Shown: piece by piece, positions 1 through 5,194 of the stretch | Position numbering within the stretch: position 1 is the stretch's first letter | Layout of the letters: every line of letters starts with the position of its first letter | Assembly: GCA_937907645.1 (NCBI GenBank) | Contig: CALCWV010000050.1 | Span: 1 to 6,024 of the forward strand | Source of the DNA: an uncultured Clostridia bacterium | GTDB lineage: Bacteria > Bacillota > Clostridia > Christensenellales > UBA1242 | Length of the DNA stretch: 6,024 nt | Direction: 5' to 3' | The notes under the pieces: generated by a model | The model's database searches: none | Seen by the model: only the letters and a program-made list of their open reading frames with translations | What the model was told of the DNA's origin: nothing | Position numbers and translations under genes: made by a program

Positions 1-323
1 AGTTCATCAACTCTTATAACATTTAATGTGCTCTTATCGAATACAAATGTAAGCTGTGGCACAGATGGCATATCAACCATTTGAGCTAATTCTCTTTTTA
101 TAAATCCACTAGATTTTTGTAATATATTTATAATTTCATCTGCTCTATCAAAGTCTTGCTCAAGTAAAGTTATTTTTACTTTACAAAACTTGAAGTCAGG
201 TGTAACGTTCACCTCTGACACCATAACAAAATCATTGATTCTTGGGTCGTTCATTTTGTTGTGAATGATATCAGAGATGCAACGTGTAAGTTCGCTATTC
301 GCTCTTTCAATTCTTTTTGACAT
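1..323 (-). CDS. rbfA: Ribosome-binding factor A, 3'-truncated by the window edge
   Basis: RbfA is a small KH-type protein that binds the 30S subunit near the 5' end of 16S rRNA and helps late maturation, especially in the cold. The frame opens with ATG at 323 and reads MSKRIERANSELTRCISDII, then NDPRINDF, VSEVNVTPDFKFCKVKI, and GFIKRELAQMVDMPSVPQLTFVFDKS. These match the family's N-terminal helix, the DPRI motif, the D-x-K-x-x-K-V strand and the I-R-x-x-L...vPxLxFxxDxS segment. 107 codons are visible without a stop; the family is usually about 110-130 residues, so only a short tail is missing. The start lies one base after the infB stop, with a modest GAGG about 5 bases upstream inside infB, so translation is probably coupled to infB. 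The identification rests on motifs read by eye and is firm. Confidence 0.93.
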   Translation of the reverse strand, partial: MSKRIERANSELTRCISDIIHNKMNDPRINDFVMVSEVNVTPDFKFCKVKITLLEQDFDRADEIINILQKSSGFIKRELAQMVDMPSVPQLTFVFDKSTLNVIRVDE

Positions 324-324
324 C

Positions 325-2910
325 TTAACCTCTCTTTACTGCTTCTTTAACGAAGAATTCAATTTCGTCACCCTCTTTAATGTCGAGGTTATCTCTCAAT
401 TTAACACCACACTCGAATCCTTTAGCAACTTCTGCTTTTTCATCTTTTACAATCTTCAAGGATTCAACTGTACTTGTTCCGATTTCGTCTTTTCCTCTCT
501 TAACTTTTGCTATGCAATTTCTTGTGATTTTTCCATCTCTAACATAGCACCCTGCAACTTTTCCGGCTGTTGAGAGTTTAAACACCATGCGAATTTCAGC
601 CATTCCGATGTATTTTTCTTCATACTTAACTGTTAACATTCCTGCTAATGCAGCTGTGACATCGTCTACGATTTCATAGATGATCTTATATTCTTTGATT
701 TCAACCTTCAAGTTGTCTGCAAGTGTCTTAGCCTTTCCAACAGTCTTTTGATTGAATGCAATAATTACAGATTTAGTTGTTTCAGCAAGGATTACATCAG
801 ATTCAGTTACAGCACCAGCTGCGCTGTGTACGATATTCACCTTTGCTTCTTCGTTTCTAAGTGACAATAATGTTGACTTAAGAGCTTCAACAGAGCCTTG
901 TGTGTCAGCTTTGATAATCAAATTCAAAGTCTTGAGTGCCCCTTCATGTACTCTATCCATAAATCCATCAAGTGTAACGCCTGAAGTTTGAGCTGCTCTT
1001 TCTTCCTTAATCTTAGCAATTCTCTCTTGAATTACTTGTTTTGAAAGGCTTTCTTCAACGGCATAAACGTTATCACCTGAAGAAGGAACTTCGTTTAATC
1101 CTAAAACAGAAACTGGCGTTGATGGACGAGCTGCTTTAACAGGTTTTCCATGTTCGTCAAACATTGCTCTAACCTTTCCAAAAGTAATTCCTGACATGAT
1201 TGAGTCACCGACTTTAAGTGTTCCATTTTGAACAAGAACTGTTGCAACAGGCCCTTTATTTTTATCTAGTTCGGCCTCAATAACTACACCTGTAGCTTTT
1301 CTCTTTGGATTAGCTTTCAATTCTTCCATTTCAGCAACAAGAAGAATTGTTTCTTTTAATTGGTCTAAGCCCATTCCTGTTTTAGCAGAAATTGGAACAA
1401 CAATTGTTGAGCCGCCCCATTCTTCTGGGAGAACTCCATTTTCAGCTAATTGTTGCTTAATTCTATCTGGATTTGCCTCAGGCTTATCCATTTTGTTGAT
1501 TGCTACAATCATTGGAATATTTGCAGCTTTAATATGATTAATTGCTTCAATTGTTTGAGGCATAATTCCGTCGTCAGCAGCGACAACAAGGATAGCGATA
1601 TCTGTTGCCTTAGCTCCTCTAGCTCTCATAGCTGTGAAAGCTGCGTGTCCAGGAGTGTCAATGAAAGTAATTTTTTCATTGTTAAAGCTGATTTGATAAG
1701 CTCCAATCTTTTGTGTAATTCCACCAGCTTCTGAGCTAACAACATTTGTCTTTCTAAACGCATCAAGAAGTGATGTTTTACCATGGTCGACGTGCCCCAT
1801 AACAGCAACTACAGGAGGTCTCTTAACAAGATTTTCCTTGTCTTCTTCCTTCTCTGTACTCATATCGATAAGTTTTTCTTCCATTGTCTTATCGAGTTTG
1901 AGTTCTACTGTTATTCCTAACTCTCCGCAAACAAGTTCTGCTGCGTCATAGTCAATGTTACTGTTGATTGTTGCCATAATTCCAAGAATCATGAGTTGTT
2001 TTACAAGTTCTGAAACAGGCTTTCCTGTCTTTTCGCTTAGGTCTTTAACAGAAATTGATTTTGATGTCATAACGATGTGTGTTACGCTAGGAGCAACAAT
2101 TGTTTTTTCCTTCTTTTTGTTCTTTGGATTAGCAATTTTTCTTGATCCCATTGTTGTTTCTTCAAATCCATCATCATATGAAATGAATGTATTTTTTCTG
2201 TTATCAACTTTTCTGATATTAGTTTTTCTTTCTTCAATCACCTTGTTTCTATCTGGAGTTTTATTCTTGTTTCCGTGATTTCTTTCAGGTTGTTGAATGT
2301 TTGTATCAGGAATTTCAAACGATTTAAAGCCGTTAGCCTTTGTTGAAACAAAGCTTGTATTCTTTTGTCCTGGCTTTCCTGGGAATGCTGAACGTCCGTT
2401 TTGTCCTGGTCTTTGGAAGTTTGGTCTTTGGCCTTGGAAATTAGGTCTATTTTGACCATTCATATTTGGTCTATTGCCCTGATAATTTGAATTTCCTTGG
2501 AAATTAGGCCTATTGCCTTGATAGTTTGGTCTCTGTCCCTGGAAATTAGATCTTTGTCCATTTTGAGAGAATTGTCTAGGCTGAGTGTTATCGAATTTCT
2601 TATAAGAATTAGTGTTTGCAGCAGGTTTCTTTTCATTGTCAAAAGAAGGTGTAGGTTTTTCTACAACTTTAGGTGTTTCAACAACTTTTTGAGCCGCCTC
2701 TTCTTTTATTTCAGGCTTAGCAGTAGGCTTTTCTTCTACTTTTGCCGCTGCATCCTTAAGATTTTGTTTTCTTACTCCTGCTCTCTTTGAGAAGTCATCT
2801 AACTGGGTTTTAAGTCCCCTTATATCACGCAAAAATTCAAGGATAGTACCTTCTTTTTGCATTTGATGAATACTCTTCAAGCTTTCTAATGTTTTGTTTG
2901 TATTTGCCAA
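325..2910 (-). CDS. infB: Translation initiation factor IF-2
   Basis: IF-2 is the GTPase that delivers fMet-tRNA to the 30S subunit and promotes 50S joining. The protein is 861 residues, a normal length. In order: a short helical N-terminus (1-55), a lysine/glutamate/alanine/proline linker (56-100), a Q/N/G/R/F-rich repeat tract (about 119-170), a basic linker to about 275, an IF2_N helical module (281-332), the G domain (about 365-530), beta-barrel domain II (from 538), domain III (about 640-750) and the C-terminal initiator-tRNA domain (about 760-857). G motifs are intact: GHVDHGKT 372-379, GGIT 396-399, DTPGH 418-422, NKMD 472-475, SAK 508-510. The tRNA domain shows GMAEIRMVFK, AGCYVRDGKITRN and GFECGVKL. 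The start is TTG at 2910: AAGGAG lies 8 bases upstream, an in-frame stop precedes it, and the next Met is residue 17. It begins two bases after ylxQ and ends one base before rbfA. The repeat tract is the unusual part; the rest is conventional. Confidence 0.98.
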   Translation of the reverse strand: MANTNKTLESLKSIHQMQKEGTILEFLRDIRGLKTQLDDFSKRAGVRKQNLKDAAAKVEEKPTAKPEIKEEAAQKVVETPKVVEKPTPSFDNEKKPAANTNSYKKFDNTQPRQFSQNGQRSNFQGQRPNYQGNRPNFQGNSNYQGNRPNMNGQNRPNFQGQRPNFQRPGQNGRSAFPGKPGQKNTSFVSTKANGFKSFEIPDTNIQQPERNHGNKNKTPDRNKVIEERKTNIRKVDNRKNTFISYDDGFEETTMGSRKIANPKNKKKEKTIVAPSVTHIVMTSKSISVKDLSEKTGKPVSELVKQLMILGIMATINSNIDYDAAELVCGELGITVELKLDKTMEEKLIDMSTEKEEDKENLVKRPPVVAVMGHVDHGKTSLLDAFRKTNVVSSEAGGITQKIGAYQISFNNEKITFIDTPGHAAFTAMRARGAKATDIAILVVAADDGIMPQTIEAINHIKAANIPMIVAINKMDKPEANPDRIKQQLAENGVLPEEWGGSTIVVPISAKTGMGLDQLKETILLVAEMEELKANPKRKATGVVIEAELDKNKGPVATVLVQNGTLKVGDSIMSGITFGKVRAMFDEHGKPVKAARPSTPVSVLGLNEVPSSGDNVYAVEESLSKQVIQERIAKIKEERAAQTSGVTLDGFMDRVHEGALKTLNLIIKADTQGSVEALKSTLLSLRNEEAKVNIVHSAAGAVTESDVILAETTKSVIIAFNQKTVGKAKTLADNLKVEIKEYKIIYEIVDDVTAALAGMLTVKYEEKYIGMAEIRMVFKLSTAGKVAGCYVRDGKITRNCIAKVKRGKDEIGTSTVESLKIVKDEKAEVAKGFECGVKLRDNLDIKEGDEIEFFVKEAVKRG
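2401..2556 (-). repeat. Heptapeptide-coding repeat tract in infB
   Basis: This stretch encodes IF-2 residues 119-170 as about seven imperfect copies of [N/Q]-R-P-N-[F/Y]-Q-G: QRSNFQG, QRPNYQG, NRPNFQG, NSNYQG, NRPNMNG, NRPNFQG and QRPNFQ. The fourth copy is one residue short and one extra Q separates copies five and six. Similarity is also visible in the DNA: a 20-base block at 2432-2451 recurs at 2495-2514 with one mismatch, exactly 63 bases (three units) apart, which suggests growth by slippage or unequal recombination. No reading-frame damage results. The peptide is almost free of acidic and aliphatic residues and should be disordered. Confidence 0.85.
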
Positions 2911-2912
2911 CT

Positions 2913-3200
2913 TTAATTCTCCTTAACTAGATATTTTTTTATCTCTTCACTAATTCCCTTGTTTTTAATTCCGATTATTTTGCAATTATCAATTAATACA
3001 TAGCTTTGTAGGTTTGAAATTTCTTGAACCTCAATTCCTCTATTTCTAAATCGATTAGCTATCTTTTGTGAAGTCTTTCCGGCTTCCCTGTCAATTAAAA
3101 CTAGATATAACTTCTTGTCATAATTATCTAATTTATCGCCACCGATTATGAGATATCCAGCATTATGGGCTAAGCCTAAATATTTTTTAATCTCTTCCAA
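2913..3200 (-). CDS. ylxQ: L7Ae/L30e-family RNA-binding protein YlxQ
   Basis: Small ribosomal L7Ae-like protein of 95 residues, the usual size of YlxQ. Members of the L7Ae superfamily bind kink-turn RNA; the cellular role of YlxQ is not well established. The sequence shows the family layout: an N-terminal helix with LGLAHNAGYLIIGGDKL (family pattern L-L-G-L-A-x-x-A-G-x-x-x-x-G), strand LYLVLIDREAG, helix KTSQKIANRFRNRGIEV, and C-terminal strand CKIIGIKNKGISEEIKKYL. Similarity to the family's usual G-[E/D]-x RNA-contact region is partial (GGDKL). The start is TTG at 3200 with GGAG 6 bases upstream; no ATG gives a full-length protein. The gene overlaps the end of ylxR by 14 bases in another frame and stops two bases before infB. 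This is the standard place for ylxQ, which supports the call. Confidence 0.88.
   Translation of the reverse strand: MEEIKKYLGLAHNAGYLIIGGDKLDNYDKKLYLVLIDREAGKTSQKIANRFRNRGIEVQEISNLQSYVLIDNCKIIGIKNKGISEEIKKYLVKEN
2918..2924 (-). promoter_or_regulatory. Ribosome binding site setting the infB TTG start
   Basis: On the minus strand AAGGAGA lies within the last codons of ylxQ, with 8 bases between GGAG and the TTG at 2910. No ATG or GTG in the infB frame lies between the upstream in-frame TAA and this TTG, and the next in-frame Met (residue 17) has no comparable site, so the site decides the start. Its position inside ylxQ implies termination-reinitiation coupling. Confidence 0.8.
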
Positions 3201-3453
3201 GAATTGCTCCTTTTATTTCTTCATAAACAGAATCTTCAATCATCATTTTAAATGCCTTGTTTAGCACTTTTTGCTTTTTTAGCTTTTCTAAACAAGCTGT
3301 ATCTTTACAAATATATGCCCCTCTGCCATTCGCTTTGCCAGTTTCGTCCACAAAGATCTTCCCTTCTTTGTTCTTAACAATTCTAAGAAGGTCTTTCTTG
3401 TTTTTCATCTCTCTGCAAGCAATACACATTCTAAGAGGTTCTTTTTTATTCAT
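3187..3453 (-). CDS. ylxR: YlxR/RnpM family RNA-binding protein (RNase P modulator)
   Basis: YlxR-family protein of 88 residues. In Bacillus subtilis the family member has been renamed RnpM because it modulates RNase P activity in vitro; the same role here is by analogy. Visible family features are PLRMCIACREM near the N-terminus, KKDLLRIVK, the signature NGRGAYIC (42-49), and a charged helical C-terminus. Four cysteines are arranged as C-x-x-C (10, 13) and C-x4-C (49, 54), which would suit a metal site, although no metal has been shown here. The chosen start is ATG at 3453, because GGAG at 3463-3460 sits 6 bases upstream and the protein then begins MNKKEPLR as expected. In-frame TTG at 3468 and ATG at 3459 lie upstream of or almost on that site. 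The gene overlaps the nusA end by 8 bases. Confidence 0.92.
   Translation of the reverse strand: MNKKEPLRMCIACREMKNKKDLLRIVKNKEGKIFVDETGKANGRGAYICKDTACLEKLKKQKVLNKAFKMMIEDSVYEEIKGAILGRD
3207..3210 (-). promoter_or_regulatory. Ribosome binding site setting the ylxQ TTG start
   Basis: GGAG preceded by AAAA on the minus strand lies 6 bases before TTG at 3200 and inside the ylxR coding sequence. Ideal spacing and the lack of another start that keeps the conserved N-terminal helix make TTG the likely initiator. Confidence 0.75.
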
Positions 3454-4606
3454 TATCATCTCCGTCAAATGAAATTTCTTCTAAGTCGTCAAGATTTTGG
3501 AATGAATCGTCTTCGCTAAGTTCAGTAAGCTCATATTCAGTGTCAACTTTCTTTTCCTCTGTCTTTCCAGCAACGCTTTCAGGTTTAACTTCAATCTTCC
3601 AGCCAGTAAGTCTAGCAGCAAGTCTAACGTTTTGTCCTGATTTTCCAATTGCAAGTGAAAGTTTGTCGTCTGGAACGATAACTCTTGAAGCATTTAAGCT
3701 TTCGTTTGTTTCAACGCTAATAACCTTAGCTGGGCTAAGTGCTCTTGCGATGTATTCAAGTGGATCTTCACAATATTCAACGAGGTCAATCTTTTCTCCG
3801 TTCAATTCTGAAATGATTGTGTTGATTCTAATTCCGTGATTTCCTACACATGTCCCAATTGGATCAATGTTTTGATTGTCAGTATAAACAGATACTTTAG
3901 CTCTATTTCCTGGGTCACGTGCGATATTCTTAATCTTTACTTCCCCGCTAGCTACTTCTGGAATTTCAAGTTCGAACAATTTTCTTACAAAGCCAATATT
4001 GCTTCTTGTAACTTGGATTTGAGGTCCTCTGAATGAATCTTTAATCTTCTTTACATAAACTTTAACTCTTTGTCCAACTTGATATTTTTCTCCAGGAATT
4101 TGATCTGTTGGAAGCATAATTCCTTCAACGTTTGTGTTGGCAATTTGAACATAAACTGTTCCATTGTCAATTCTCTTAACAATTGTTGTTAAAAGTTCAT
4201 CTTCTTTCTCAGCGATGTCGCTCAAAGCCATTTCTCTTTCTTTTTCTTTGATTTTCTGCATAACTACTTGCTTAGCAGTTTGAGCAGCAATTCTTCCAAA
4301 GTCCTTAGTTGATTCTTCTGATTCAACTTGATCTCCAACTTTATAGCTCTTTTTGATTAACTTTGCTTCTGCCAAAGAGATTTCCTTATCCGGATCGACT
4401 ACTTCGTCAACAACAGTTTTATATGAGTAGATTCTAATCATATTTCTGTCTGGATTAAGAACAACCTTAGCTGATTTCCCTTCCCCATACATTTTTTTAT
4501 AAGCTGATGTTAAAGCATTTTCTAAAGTAGCTATAAATGTTTCTTTATCAATTTTCTTTTCTGTTTCCAAATCGTCTAATGCTTGGAAAAAATCCTTATT
4601 TATCAT
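3446..4606 (-). CDS. nusA: Transcription termination/antitermination factor NusA
   Basis: NusA binds RNA polymerase and nascent RNA, enhancing pausing and intrinsic termination and taking part in rRNA antitermination. The 386 residues show: N-terminal polymerase-binding domain (1-125, beginning INKDFFQALDDLETEKKIDKETFIATLENAL), S1 domain (about 135-200), KH1 (about 205-285) with DPIGTCVGNHGIRI, and KH2 (about 290-345) with LAIGKSGQNVRLAARLTGWKIEV. KH2 has a standard GKSG loop (321-324); the KH1 loop is GNHG (255-258). A short acidic tail (350-386, many D and E) follows and there are no C-terminal AR repeats, as expected outside Proteobacteria. ATG at 4606 has AAGGAG 7 bases upstream, overlapping the rimP stop. 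The gene lies 11 bases after rimP and overlaps ylxR by 8. The identification is unambiguous. Confidence 0.98.
   Translation of the reverse strand: MINKDFFQALDDLETEKKIDKETFIATLENALTSAYKKMYGEGKSAKVVLNPDRNMIRIYSYKTVVDEVVDPDKEISLAEAKLIKKSYKVGDQVESEESTKDFGRIAAQTAKQVVMQKIKEKEREMALSDIAEKEDELLTTIVKRIDNGTVYVQIANTNVEGIMLPTDQIPGEKYQVGQRVKVYVKKIKDSFRGPQIQVTRSNIGFVRKLFELEIPEVASGEVKIKNIARDPGNRAKVSVYTDNQNIDPIGTCVGNHGIRINTIISELNGEKIDLVEYCEDPLEYIARALSPAKVISVETNESLNASRVIVPDDKLSLAIGKSGQNVRLAARLTGWKIEVKPESVAGKTEEKKVDTEYELTELSEDDSFQNLDDLEEISFDGDDNE
3460..3463 (-). promoter_or_regulatory. Ribosome binding site setting the ylxR start
   Basis: GGAG is embedded in the last codons of nusA (encoding D-G-D-D) and ends 6 bases before ATG at 3453. 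It excludes the in-frame ATG at 3459, which directly abuts the site, and the TTG at 3468, which lies upstream of it. Its position inside nusA points to translational coupling. Confidence 0.75.
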
Positions 4607-4617
4607 TTTTTATCTCC

Positions 4618-5079
4618 TTAAAAATTAATTACTGGTGCTACATGTGCAACTTTCTTTCTATCAAATGTCTGCAATCCCTTATTATCAATTGTAATTGACT
4701 GCTCATCATAGGAAGTAAGCACTCCTTTGAATGTCTTCTTTCCGTCTTGCTTTGCAAATAGAGTGATCTCTATTTCCTTTCCCATATTTCTTGCAAAATC
4801 TCTGTCTGTTTTGATTGGCCTATCCAATCCGAGAGAACTTACACTTAAAATATAGTGTGCGTCATTTGTTGGATTGATTTCGTCCAAAATTGGATCGATT
4901 GTTCTGTGAACCTTTTCGCAATCATCAATAGTAATGCCGTTTGGAGAATCAATAAAGAATATCAAATTCATTCCATCTTGCTGCTTGCCATAGAAAACTT
5001 CGACAAGTTCATATCCCAAGGATTCAATCACTGGAGTTAATTTCTCACTGCAAATGTCCTTGACTCTATTACTAGACAT
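4618..5079 (-). CDS. rimP: Ribosome maturation factor RimP
   Basis: RimP is a cytoplasmic assembly factor that binds the free 30S subunit and helps place uS12 and other late proteins. The 153-residue product has the normal length and the two-domain form: an N-terminal alpha/beta domain (about 8-85) with LGYELVEVFYGKQQDGMNLIFFID, ITIDDCEKVHRTIDPILDE and YILSVSSLGLDRPIKTDRDF, and a C-terminal SH3-like barrel (about 90-153) with IEITLFAKQDGKKTFKGVLTSYDEQSITI. The usual SSPGLDRP motif reads SSLGLDRP here (Pro to Leu at residue 83). ATG at 5079 follows an excellent GGAGG 6 bases upstream. It is the first gene after the promoter and leader hairpin, so it heads the operon, and it stops 11 bases before nusA. 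Confidence 0.96.
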   Translation of the reverse strand: MSSNRVKDICSEKLTPVIESLGYELVEVFYGKQQDGMNLIFFIDSPNGITIDDCEKVHRTIDPILDEINPTNDAHYILSVSSLGLDRPIKTDRDFARNMGKEIEITLFAKQDGKKTFKGVLTSYDEQSITIDNKGLQTFDRKKVAHVAPVINF

Positions 5080-5083
5080 CTTA

Positions 5084-5090
5084 CACCTCC
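5084..5090 (-). promoter_or_regulatory. Strong Shine-Dalgarno of rimP
   Basis: GGAGGTG, preceded by AGA on the minus strand, sits 6 bases (counted from GGAGG) before the rimP ATG. It is the strongest ribosome binding site in the window. The GAGGAG within it can also pair with CTCTTC from the 3' arm of the leader hairpin, so its accessibility may depend on leader folding (inference). Confidence 0.8.
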
Positions 5091-5100
5091 TCTATAAATG

Positions 5101-5131
5101 GAAGAGTGGGCAATCTCTTGCCCACTCCTTC
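5101..5131 (-). promoter_or_regulatory. Leader hairpin upstream of rimP
   Basis: On the minus strand GAGTGGGCAA (5127-5118) and TTGCCCACTC (5113-5104) form a perfect 10-bp stem closed by GAGA, a GNRA tetraloop. Three further pairs (GAA at 5131-5129 with TTC at 5103-5101) extend it past a single bulged G at 5128. The hairpin would start about 10 bases after the predicted transcription start and end 10 bases before the GGAGG. The bases after it are CATTTATAG, with no run of U, so it does not look like a working intrinsic terminator; a stabilising or regulatory 5' UTR element is more likely. Folding is visible; function is inferred. Confidence 0.75.
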
Positions 5132-5147
5132 ATCATCTAGCATCCTT

Positions 5148-5176
5148 ATTATATCAAATATATTTAAATAAATCAA
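5148..5176 (-). promoter_or_regulatory. Sigma-A-type promoter for the rimP-nusA-infB operon
   Basis: On the minus strand a -35 box TTGATT (5176-5171) is followed by exactly 17 bases and a perfect -10 box TATAAT (5153-5148). TG at 5156-5155 gives an extended -10 (TGATATAAT). The region is very AT-rich and lies just after the exonuclease stop. Transcription would start around 5141-5142, giving a 5' UTR of roughly 62 bases that contains the hairpin. Strong match to consensus; activity is predicted only. Some read-through from the upstream gene is also likely, as no terminator is seen between its stop and this promoter. Confidence 0.8.
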
Positions 5177-5194
5177 CATATTTTATACTATTTT

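Noticed and set aside
2401..2556. Repeat tract considered as a CRISPR array or mobile repeat
   Set aside because: The repeats are heptapeptide codon repeats in frame with infB, have no unique spacers and are imperfect, so they are protein-coding low complexity.
265..2790. Several plus-strand open frames of 79-107 codons antisense to infB
   Set aside because: They lie wholly opposite a strongly conserved gene, encode S/F/L/C-rich peptides typical of antisense shadows, and match no recognisable motif.
3454..3468. Longer ylxR from TTG at 3468 or ATG at 3459
   Set aside because: The GGAG at 3463-3460 lies within or directly against these starts but is ideally spaced for ATG at 3453, which also gives the family's usual N-terminus.
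5101..5131. Leader hairpin considered as an intrinsic terminator for the exonuclease gene or a plus-strand transcript
   Set aside because: Neither side is followed by a run of T, and it lies downstream of the operon promoter inside the rimP leader. Weak termination cannot be fully excluded.
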